Origin: Amyelois transitella | Taxonomy: Eukaryota > Arthropoda > Insecta > Lepidoptera > Pyralidae | Length of the DNA: 64,000 bases | NCBI RefSeq assembly: GCF_032362555.1 | Contig: NC_083507.1 | Coordinates: 8,745,001-8,809,000 of the forward strand | Direction of reading: 5' to 3' | Part shown: piece by piece, positions 25,301-37,300 of the stretch | How positions within the stretch are numbered: the first letter of the stretch is position 1 | Layout: each line of letters begins with the position of its first letter | Translations under genes and position numbers: made by a program | The notes under the pieces: model-generated | Databases searched by the model: none | What the model saw: only the letters and a program-made list of their open reading frames with translations | Told to the model about the DNA's origin: nothing

Positions 25301-28300
25301 GTCTTGTAATGACAGCATTCTAGAAAGATCGGGTATTGTTTTTACTGTACCCGCCTGTGCCGTATACAGAGTTTATAATGGCCTTACCCGCAGATAGCAA
25401 GTCAGCCTAGCATTATCAGGGGAAGGTTATCATGTGTTTACAAGTGTGCACAGACCTGGTTGTGGCGTGTCGAGAGTTTTAAACAGTCTCAACAGTAGAT
25501 GACAAGTCAGCCTGGCTCCGGTATCTGGAGACGGGGCATTGGCTGGGTTCCCGTTGAGACCGGCGCCCCCGAACGCTTTCACCAGCGAAGGCAGTGCGGC
25601 GTGTCGCACGAAGTCCTCCAGTGAGAAGCAGTGGCGAGCTGGAATTATATTACCATTAATTGGAAAAAAAAATTATTGTTAAATGTGTTGATAATCACTA
25701 CATAGTATAAAACAAAGTCGCTATTTTAGTCTGTTTGTCTGTATGCTTAAATCTTTAAAATTACGCAACGGATTTTGATGCGGTTTTTTGTAACAGGTAG
25801 AGTGATTCAAGAGGAAGGTTTTTATGTATAATAACATTTATAATTTTGCACCCGTGCGAAGACGGGGCGGGTCGCTAGTTGTTTATATGTTGACGGAAAT
25901 AAATGAATATTATTTTATTTTTAGACCACACTGAAGGAAATTGGGTTACTTCTGCTAACTAATCCTACTTTTTTACTAGAGTGTACATGTGCGAATATTA
26001 CATTCGTTCATATTATAGTAGACGGTATGCTCTAACGGTCGAGAGACCTGCACATTTTCACAACTGAATGAGCAACAGTGATCCCAGCTAGATTTTCTTT
26101 TTTAGCTGTATCACTAAAGTCAGACTGCAGTTGTTCCCTACCATCCGGAGGTCCCGGGTTCGAATCCCGGTCATGGCATGATGAGAAAAAAACTTTTTCT
26201 GATTGGCCTGGGTCTTGGATGTTTATCTATATAAGTATTTATTACAAAAATATAGTTTCGTTGAGTTAGTATCTCCTAACACAAGTCACGAACTTACTTC
26301 GAGGCTAACTCAATCAGTGTAATTTGTCCCGTATATATTTATATATCATCCCATTGCTAGATCCTAGTTATAATGACGACACTTACAAGTATTCAATTAA
26401 AGACGCTGGGCCATCATAAGCTGCAGCGTGGAGTACAAGGTTCACGGCTAGAACTTATTACTTGAAAATTAAAAGAAACAAAAGACACTCACCTACGAGT
26501 ATACAAGTGAAGACCGCGAGCGCGTCATGAGCGGCCGCGTCGTGCAGATCGCGGTGGTGCAGCAGGTCCGGGTAGAAGGGCGGCGGCGCGGCGTGCGGCG
26601 CGGCGGGGTAGTACTGCGCGCCGCACAGCGCCACCAGCGCCCCGAGCCATTCCGCCGCTAAGCCACTACACCACGCGGTCATCTCCGCGCATAGGACGCC
26701 TAGTTCGTTCACCCTGTAGGTATTATGTGTCTTTGAAATGCTGAACGTGGCCTTTCAGTATTTTTCGGGACGAAAAACTTGTCGGCTCTGTATACCCCGT
26801 AAGGGATAAAGACTTGATTTACCTTAAAAAAATTAAGGCACAGGACCGCAAAGTAAAGTAATAAAGGCGTTTCTTACTTAGGCCTTCTGGTGATGGACTA
26901 GACAGTTGTGAATATATAATTCCTTGGCTTTATGGCTAAATAAAGATAGATTTGATTCGTGTAGCACATTTAACTAAATATATGTAACCACTATCAAACT
27001 AAGTTCCCCTCAAAGACGTGAGGCTACAGTGTAATTTCTTGATTATCTCCAGAATCAAAATTAGACCGTAACGTAATATAGATTAACATGAAAGATTGAT
27101 TAGACAACTCACCGATCATTATCGACCTCCCTGCAAACAGCCAGCATGGCCGAGCACACGAAGCTGTACCTGTTCGCCGGCGACTCGGCCACCTGGCGAG
27201 CCCACGCTATTTCAATTTTACCTGCAAGTGACACACGGCTTGTGACGGCTGATACATTGCGCTGTAGCCGGCCTCAAAAAAACTATATCCGGACTAGCTT
27301 GTCACTAGTCTAATCAGATATTTTGACTGTTAAATTGATGGAAAGAGACAAGAGACAGATAAGGCCAAAAAAACATAAGTTTACATAGGTATAACACTGA
27401 CACAACAAACGACACACAAGAAGCGAAATGATAGGCTTACATGTTGTATTGATTCCACTTGGGGTAGGATAAGGTGGGTAATTAAAATGTAACACAAACA
27501 TGCAGAACGGAAAGTGATTTGTTAATTTTGAAGTACAGTCAACATACTGGTCGAAAATAAATAATAATTTGCCAATCCAACTGGACAATAAAAAGACCAA
27601 CAAAACACATTGAAATTGAAGAGAGGGGTGTGTGAATGAAAATCTATGACGTTATGTTACTTGTTAGTTTAATAGTGCGTTCTCAATACGCATGTTTTAG
27701 CAATGGGAAGGAGAAACTCATGTCTGTTTGAGGCCGGCCTTTGCCTCGTTAATACTTTTACATACCCTTGCGCGGGTTCGTAAAGAACTCGCTTAGAAAT
27801 TGTGGATTGTAGACGTAGTTGGAGGGCGTCGGCTGTAGTGACGAGTAGAGAGCTTGTCTGAAAACAACAAAACAAACGCGTTATATTAGTGATTTGCTTT
27901 TGTGTGATATATTAAATTATTTATTATTGTACTCTATTGAACGGGATATTAGGCTTCGGAAAACATAATGTGAAATCGGCAATAAATATTGATTTTTTGA
28001 GGTTGTTTATTTTTCCTACTATGTACTATATATTGTTACTGTGTAAATTTCTTTAGAATAAAGATACTACAAGAAAAGAAATATTTGCACCCAGGCAAAA
28101 TTTCTCTCATCTTTTCGTGTTCCCGTTTACACATTCCGACGATCAGGCCGCCGATCGTGGTTTAACATTACACTACATCAAAAAAATCACATACATACTG
28201 TGGTCATCTGAATCCAGTTACCAGAATATTTAACCTCATCACTCACTTGATTTTCGGGTAAGCATTGGCGAAGGTGTCAGCGTGCGGCGCGTGACAGAGA

Positions 28301-31300
28301 TGCGCGGCCGCCTTGTACAGGTCGTGCAGCTGGGCCAGCACGCAGCGCTCGGCCGAGCCGCAGTCGCCGGGGTTCACCACACACTTCACCAGCCGGCACA
28401 GTTGCTCGAACACTGCTGACGTTTGCTCTACGCACACTGTGGATATTCCAAGGATGTTAAACACATGACTGATTTTAAAACACAGATTAATTGCTTATTA
28501 TTTTGTAGTTAACTTTTTTATTGCTTAAAAATCATTTTCACACACACACACACACACATATGATCACGTCTATATCTCTAGCGGGGTAGACAGAGCCACC
28601 AGTCTTGAAGACTGATAGGCCACGCTTTGGCTTAGTGATTGAATTGAGATTCAAATAGTAGTGACAGGTTGCTAGCCCATCGCCTAAAAGAGGAATCCCA
28701 AGTTTATAAGCCTATCCCTTAGTCGCCTTTTACGACATCCGTGGGAAAGATGTGGAATGAAAATCATTTTCATTACAGCGAATTCTGATAACATTGAGTT
28801 TAAGCTTAATTACATACACACGCAGAGTGAAACGCCTTTTGAAATGTAATTAAACTAATATAATAAAATAGTTTTGTAAAAGAGTGCTATAACTTACACA
28901 AAAGGCAAGAGTGATATCTCCGGAGAGCGCCCACAGTGTAAAGAGCCAAGGCCGAAGTGTAAGCTCGCGGGGCCGCTAACCCACTGCTGGGGGCTCCGCG
29001 CGATGTCAACGCACTCTCCACTTCCGAGAGCTCTTTGAGGATCTGTAAAACAAATAAAATCTTAAATGGAAAATCTTCTACAGTAAGAAATTTCATGTTT
29101 AGAATTAGTTCAAAAAGATTTATTCTTTTGTTCTGAGAATTTTGGAAAACCATCTTTTAGTGCTCACCTACACCGTCTACTCAACGTCTATTTTAAAATT
29201 GCTTGGCATAATTTTTAAACACCTAGTATTAACACAAGTTTCTTCGACATCGGCCGTAGGTATGGTATACTAGCGGCCCGCCCCGGCTTCGCACGGGTGG
29301 ACATATTTTTGTGTTTTATATTTTGAAATAAACAAAGAGTAAAAACAAATTTATGCCTATGTCACTTTTGAAGGTCTATTCTATATCTGTGCCAAATTTT
29401 ATCAAAATCGGACCAGTAGTTTTTAAGTTTATTCCACACAAACATACAAAAATACAAATCTTTCCTCTTTATTATTAGTGTGGATGTGGATAAGTGACCT
29501 GTATACAAGTTTCAATGAGGCCGTGCACGTTGAGCGCTATCTCCATGAGGTCCAGCGCGAAGGCCACGTGCTCGGGCTGCGGCAGGTACGTGATGGCGCC
29601 CGCCGCGTACGCCGCCAGCGACTCGCACACGGCGCCGCCCACCGCCCACGACACGGCGCCTTGCTCGTACATTGACATCGCCTGTATCACAAGTGAAAGG
29701 TTAGACATAGTTCACACCTACCAAAGATTGAAAAAATATGTATAAATATTTAGAAAATAAAAGTACAAGTACAACTGTAACAATCACAACTAGATACATT
29801 TCAATTTGCCCGGTAATATAGCCCGAGAGTGTACACTGTAAACTATTGGAGTTAGTAGTATCGTTATGCATAAATGGTTGAACAAAATCACCCTGACGTT
29901 TGTCTCGGTTGCGGGTCTCTCCTGTTGGTATGAATTGAAACGTTATCATCGAAAGCGATTGAAAGAAGTATTTGTTGGTTTATTTACATTGAGGGAGTTG
30001 GAATAAAATGTTCACCTGAAATGTCTGTGTTGGTATGACCATGATACGACTTGAAACGTTACGTTGACCGAAAACGATTGAAAGAAATATTTGTTGGTTT
30101 ATTTACATTGAAGGAGTAAGAAAAAAAAGTTTACCTGAAATTTCTGCGTTACTGCTTCAAAATTGAATTCACTTCGTGAATGCTTCTTTATTTTACCACC
30201 TTCAGCTACATCGATAGAGAATTTCTTTGAAAATAGCTTGCAGATTTCTGAAAAAGAAATAATTACATACATACATACATACATACCGTCACGTCTATAT
30301 CCCTTGCGGGGTAGACAGAGCCAACAGTCTTGAAAAGACTGAATGGCCACGTTCAGCTATTTGGCTTAACGATAGAATTGAGATTCAACTAGTGACAGGT
30401 TGCTAGCCCATCGCCTAAAAAAGAATCCCAAGTTTGTAAGCCTATCCCTTAGTCGCCTTTTACGACATCCATGGGAAAGAGATGGAGTGGTCCTATTCTT
30501 TTTTGTATTGGTGCCGGGAACCACACGGCACTAGAAATAATTATATTAATACAATCATTTGCCAAAGGTTTAGTTAATGTGGGAAATGAAAAAAAATAGC
30601 CGTACAATGTAACGTATAACGTAGTTACGTTATACGTTACATTGTAGTATAATATTAAGTTAAATATTATAGTAAATTTTTGTGTTTTAATAATGTGATG
30701 ATGAAATGGCCGCGCACGTATTTAGCTCAGTTATAAAGCTGCGAACGCGATTTCTTCGACGGCAGAGCTGAATAGAACTACAAGAAGTTTTCTGATCTTT
30801 ATATAGGTCAAACCTTTAATTTTAAGTCTGTTCGGGCTCGGCGGGCGGCAGCGGGAAGTGCATGGTGTAGTGGTGGTGGCAGTCAGTATACAGACCTTTG
30901 GTCATCTTCTTGACGGCATGCTTGGCGTCGTCCCGCTGGCGGCCCACGCCGTACAGCAGGATGTGCCGCTGGTTGGCGTCGTGCGGCGTGTGCTCGGGCT
31001 CGGCGGGCGGCAGCGGGAAGTGCATGGTGTAGTGGTGGTGGCAGTCAGTATACAGACCTTTGGTCATCTTCTTGACGGCATGCTTGGCGTCGTCCCGCTG
31101 GCGGCCCACGCCGTACAGCAGGATGTGCCGCTGGTTGGCGTCGTGCGGCGTGTGCTCGGGCTCGGCGGGCGGCAGCGGGAAGTGCATGGTGTAGTGGTGG
31201 TGGCAGTCAGTATACAGACCTTTGGTCATCTTCTTGACGGCATGCTTGGCGTCGTCCCGCTGGCGGCCCACGCCGTACAGCAGGATGTGCCGCTGGTTGG

Positions 31301-34300
31301 CGTCGTGCGGCGTGTGCTCGGGCTCGGCGGGCGGCAGCGGGAAGTGCATGGTGTAGTGGTGGTGGCAGTCAGTATACAGACCTTTGGTCATCTTCTTGAC
31401 GGCATGCTTGGCGTCGTCCCGCTGGCGGCCCACGCCGTACAGCAGGATGTGCCGCTGGTTGGCGTCGTGCGGCGTGTGCTCGGGCTCGGCGGGCGGCAGC
31501 GGGAAGTGCATGGTGTAGTGGTGGTGGCAGTCAGTATACAGACCTTTGGTCATCTTCTTGACGGCATGCTTGGCGTCGTCCCGCTGGCGGCCCACGCCGT
31601 ACAGCAGGATGTGCCGCTGGTTGGCGTCGTGCGGCGTGTGCTCGGGCTCGGCGGGCGGCAGCGGGAAGTGCATGGTGTAGTGGTGGTGGCAGTCAGTATA
31701 CAGACCTTTGGTCATCTTCTTGACGGCATGCTTGGCGTCGTCCCGCTGGCGGCCCACGCCGTACAGCAGGATGTGCCGCTGGTTGGCGTCGTGCGGCGTG
31801 TGCTCGGGCTCGGCGGGCGGCAGCGGGAAGTGCATGGTGTAGTGGTGGTGGCAGTCAGTATACAGACCTTTGGTCATCTTCTTGACGGCATGCTTGGCGT
31901 CGTCCCGCTGGCGGCCCACGCCGTACAGCAGGATGTGCCGCTGGTTGGCGTCGTGCGGCGTGTGCTCGGGCTCGGCGGGCGGCAGCGGGAAGTGCATGGT
32001 GTAGTGGTGGTGGCAGTCAGTATACAGACCTTTGGTCATCTTCTTGACGGCATGCTTGGCGTCGTCCCGCTGGCGGCCCACGCCGTACAGCAGGATGTGC
32101 CGCTGGTTGGCGTCGTGCGGCGTGTGCTCGGGCTCGGCGGGCGGCAGCGGGAAGTGCATGGTGTAGTGGTGGTGGCAGTCAGTATACAGACCTTTGGTCA
32201 TCTTCTTGACGGCATGCTTGGCGTCGTCCCGCTGGCGGCCCACGCCGTACAGCAGGATGTGCCGCTGGTTGGCGTCGTGCGGCGTGTGCTCGGGCTCGGC
32301 GGGCGGCAGCGGGAAGTGCATGGTGTAGTGGTGGTGGCAGTCAGTATACAGACCTTTGGTCATCTTCTTGACGGCATGCTTGGCGTCGTCCCGCTGGCGG
32401 CCCACGCCGTACAGCAGGATGTGCCGCTGGTTGGCGTCGTGCGGCGTGTGCTCGGGCTCGGCGGGCGGCAGCGGGAAGTGCATGGTGTAGTGGTGGTGGC
32501 AGTCAGTATACAGACCTTTGGTCATCTTCTTGACGGCATGCTTGGCGTCGTCCCGCTGGCGGCCCACGCCGTACAGCAGGATGTGCCGCTGGTTGGCGTC
32601 GTGCGGCGTGTGCTCGGGCTCGGCGGGCGGCAGCGGGAAGTGCATGGTGTAGTGGTGGTGGCAGTCAGTATACAGACCTTTGGTCATCTTCTTGACGGCA
32701 TGCTTGGCGTCGTCCCGCTGGCGGCCCACGCCGTACAGCAGGATGTGCCGCTGGTTGGCGTCGTGCGGCGTGTGCTCGGGCTCGGCGGGCGGCAGCGGGA
32801 AGTGCATGGTGTAGTGGTAGTGGCGGGACACCGCGCCCCCGCCGGCGGCGCCCGCCACCGCGCCCGCCGCGCCGGCCGCGTGCGGGGCGCCCACGCCGCT
32901 GGCGCTGGATGGGCCCGAACTTGTCGTTCGCATGCCTAGGTTTGTAACGAATCAAATAATATTGGGCCGAAAATAATGTGGAACAAAGATAACGGGGGCT
33001 ATGATGTTTGGATTGCAAATATCTATTAAAACATCGACATTTAAACGATCATAAAATTAAAGCGTTTTGAAATAAATATTTACTTAAATCTTTTTATGAA
33101 TACCTGGAAACTTACCAGTCATTGGTCCCATTCCCATGGACGGCATGCCCGGAATAGACATACCACTTGGTCCCATCATTGGCGAATTAACACTGTGAAA
33201 ATAAAAGAACTGGATTAATTAAACATTACTCCTCGTAATTACTAAAACTTAAGCAATATACAATATACACTCTGAAAGTGACACAAAATTAAAAAAAAAA
33301 TACTAGGTACTAATTTCGATATAAAAAATAAGATAAGATAAATGTGCCAATATGCCCGACATACGAAAATTTGCAAGTATAGTAGTAACTGATAATCTTG
33401 CTGGCAAAAGTTTTGTTCGATAATTTAAAGAACATACCTATGTGAAGGCTCGCCAGGGTCTTTGGGGCTGTCCGGGGCGTCCATGGAATTCTGCTGGTCT
33501 TCCTTGATATGTTGCAGAAGCTTATCTAAGTCGTCGTCGATCTTGGAATCGTCCAAATCCATACGAACATTTTCCTAAACAACAACACAGGTTTAGTAGT
33601 TTTAGACCTTTTATTAAATTATTTCAATTTAGTTCAAGGGCTATTAGTTAGGCTTATAAATATAAGATTCTTCTTGTAGGCGATGGGCTAGCAACCTGTC
33701 ACTATTTGAATCTCAATTCCATCATTAAGTCATACAGCTGAACGTGGCCTTTCAGTCTTTACGAACGAAGAATAAATAAGTATTTATTATTAAATATAGT
33801 ATCGTTGCGTAACTATCTCGTAACACAAATTTCGTACTTACTTCGAGGCTTACTCAATTTTTGTGATTTCTCCCGTAGGAATTTATTTATTTATTTAATT
33901 TATTTGCTATTTAGTTGTTACCTCCATCTTGGGCTTGAGGTCGATGCCCGCGAATATGTCGTCGTCCATGTTGTGGTTGGTGTTGGAGCTGTTGGCAGGT
34001 TGGGACACGCTGTGTGGCCCTCCTGTGGTTGATGTCGGCTCCGTTGGAGAAATCAAGTCACCTTGAAAAAAAAAAGACATTAAAAAACGCATTGTACAAT
34101 GTGCCTCAAAATGAAAAAAAAATTCCTCATCACAGACTAATGTATGTTGTATTGAACAACATATATTAGTGAGTGCTGTGATGCCATATAAGTATCAGGA
34201 GCTAGTGAGCTAACCCTCTGTAGAAAGGGTTATTTACAAATTCTTATTTCCTGTCTCTTTTTATCCTATCGGTTAACTTAGGAGAAAAAGATAGCGGGAA

Positions 34301-37300
34301 AATAAGACGTTAAGTCCCAAAAGCCCCACTGGTTTAATGAGAATTTTAGAAATTCCATCACAGCGAAGCATTAAATTAAATTTGTATAATTATTTGCCAT
34401 ATCTTACCTCTAGAGATGAGCGTGCACATATACGCGTCATGTGAGAACACATCCCTTCGTATTAGCTCCCCAAACAAATGTACCAAGTTGGCGAACTGCT
34501 GCCTGTTGCCGGGCGGCGCGTTTGAACTTTCATCTGAAAGAAATAAATTATTCATATAGAAAGCGTTGCATTGCTTCGGTAGAAGAGCCGTAAACGTGCT
34601 TCAAGCAAAATGTACCTGGGATTTTAATTCACTGCGACTGAAATTTTAACTCAAGAGATATAAAAAGACACGGGTATATACAGTGTTTTTTTTTGTCTCA
34701 TAGTTTGAAATTTCAGGTGATGTAAAATTTGTGAGTTTGTAAATTCAAACATCTGAATATATATGATCAATACTAGGCCAGGCTTTTTTTATTCAAAGTT
34801 CAGAGTGTAGTTGTAGTTGTTCCATCTTATTACCTGACTCTTCAACGTCTGAGTCATTAGTCAACTGCTACAAGCTGTGATATAAAATAAAGGTTAGTGA
34901 TAAAATGTAAGAAAAGAACAAACCTAAAACTGGCGCGTCGTTGTCCAAGAAACGTAACAATAGATTTTGGAATATCGGCGGACCGTTGTACATGCCTGCA
35001 TTTGAGCTGATTGATTCTTTGTCGTCGGAACCTGAAATAAATGTAAAAATACATACATATAATCACGTCCTCATCCCTTACTGGGCAGACATAGTCATGA
35101 AAAGACTAAAAGGCCACGCTCAGCTGTTTGGCTTACAAAAAAAAATATATAAATATATTTACCAACATAATGAACACTAATTTTTTTTTTCAATGGCGGC
35201 CGCTGCCATTTCCGTCTGAATCAGCCCTTAGGCATTGCTTGAGCCCACGCCCATGCGGGTGAATACCACTACATATATAATTATGACATTTCGCCTGCAC
35301 GCCCCATAATTGCTATTTCCATGAAAATAGTGATATACACCCGCGCATGCGTCGCATTCCGCCTCACAGCCGAACTGCGCGAACAGAATAGCAGAACAGA
35401 GCGAACAGAATAACAGAACAGAGAGATAAAACAGTGCAGCAGACGTACCAGCGGCGTGCTCGTGCTGCAGCAGCACGAGCTGGTGCTGGCGGCGGTCCAG
35501 CAGCGCGGCGGCCGCCAGCGCGCGGTGCTCGCCCCAGCGCGCGCTGCACACGGCCCACTCGCACAGCACGCGCACCACGGCGTAAGGGGCCGCCCATTCC
35601 TGTTACCAACACGGTTATGATGAGCTACGCGGGAGATGTAATAAACCAGGGCAATGTTTAAGAATTTGCGGTGGTGAGAAAACATCGTGAGGAAACCTGC
35701 ACTGTCAGGCAACGGGACATGGATGAACCATGATGATCGACCATGGATCGAATACGGGTTAGGATTACCTGCAAAGATTGCGGAGGTAAGATGGAAGTTG
35801 CTTCGTGTAAAAACCTAACTCACTTAATCCACCAGAGAGGTGAGGATGCAACCGGGACAGAGCCAGGAGGAAGAATTTTTAAGACTTTTGTTCATGAGTG
35901 TCCGAGTTATTCAGAATAAAAGTAACTCGGTGATGGCATGGATATTCGAGGCGTAATATGTAACGCGTATTAATTCCGACCAGCTCACGTAGCATGACAC
36001 GCGCGACGCCGTCTTTATCGCTGTCTCGTTTCTCGTCATAATAAAAAGTGAAACAGTGAATGGCGTTGCGCGTGACATACCACGGGGGCTGGCCCTAGCT
36101 GGTGAAATAGACAGTAAATAACAAAACCCCATTAATACAGTTACATGTCATAAAATCCGATTTATCAAGGTTGGAAACCCTTTAATCGTGAGACTTTTAC
36201 AACAGTTCATTCTATTCTAGCTAAAAATAGGAATTAAAACGTACTGGGTCCTTCATATCATTAGCATCTTTGGTGGGCGGCGTGCAGTTGGCAAATACTT
36301 CCTTGTACAGGGTATCCAAATTGTTGTTCGGGTCCACACGGTCAAAGCAATGCCTGTCTAAAGCTTCCAGCACTGCTAGCACTCGGGCTGAAAATTACAA
36401 TTAAGTTATGAGAGTGAGAATGAAAGTTTAGTTAAGTCATATTTTGAGTCTTCTCAGCAACTAATCGTAATATTAGTAGACTTCCGCTGTTCCAAAAGTG
36501 TATCTCAATAGTACAAATGGTTTTCTTGGTTTGTTTGTGGATAATGGCAAGTTGCCAATATCATTGAGATATTTTTTTTTTATTAAACGCCCCGTATGAA
36601 ATAAATATAATAAATACAAACAGCCAAACGAAACTTACCTTGTGAACTAGTTTGCCATTTGTCTGTGCACCATTTGCTTTCAGCTTTTTTACTTCGCGCA
36701 GATATTTCTTGTTCTGCTTCGTACACCTAAAACGAATTGAAGTTAATTATAACCAATGAGTAGTAGTGTGTAGGCCATGTTACTTAGAAATCTTTTATGG
36801 AAAACATAGGATCTCACACAATAAAATTTATCACTTTTTTTTCATTCCAGTTGTAAACATTTCCAAAAGTAGATGATCATACAATTTGACAAATCTTGAG
36901 AACATGCATACACTTCTAGGCTTGTCTTATTGATATATTTATAGATATTTATAAATAATCATGCAATAAAACCACAGGATAGCTTGGACACGAATGCCAT
37001 GTATTTTCAAGATGCGCGCGCATGAAACGCCGCGTCACAGATAAACAAGAACATAACAAGAAAGACTTTGTATAACATTTCAAACTTTGAACATATATAT
37101 CACTTATGATACGCAGATCAATGCGCGGTGTAAAAAAACATTATCAAATGTCTAATTTTGTTTCATATAGTAAATAAAATGTTTTCAGTCTTACCATCCT
37201 GCGATGTTGCTCAGTCATGTGGCAGTCCATGTACGGCATGGGCAGCGCGGAGGGCGGGAGCGGCAGCAGGTCGAGCGGGGAGCCTTGTAGCGACGACCCG

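Larger units (their letters stand above)
24401..30247 (-). other. MED12: MED12 exons 19-28
   Basis: Exons 30135-30247, 29499-29681, 28898-29042, 28247-28436, 27766-27857, 27113-27221, 26493-26713, 25456-25638, 24801-24941, 24401-24521, all in phase. Recognisable family blocks: [11 protein letters not shown] (exon 19), [20 protein letters not shown] (20), [15 protein letters not shown] (21), [20 protein letters not shown] (22), [20 protein letters not shown] (24), [21 protein letters not shown] (25), [15 protein letters not shown] (26) and [16 protein letters not shown] (27). These form the helical central scaffold of MED12. Confidence 0.9.

Noticed and set aside
30858-32939. 693-codon plus-strand open frame across the exon-18 array
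   Set aside because: It is the complement of the MED12 repeat. A 162-bp unit without stops in one frame gives long frames on both strands. The protein has no family resemblance and the MED12 strand has conserved sequence and splice sites.
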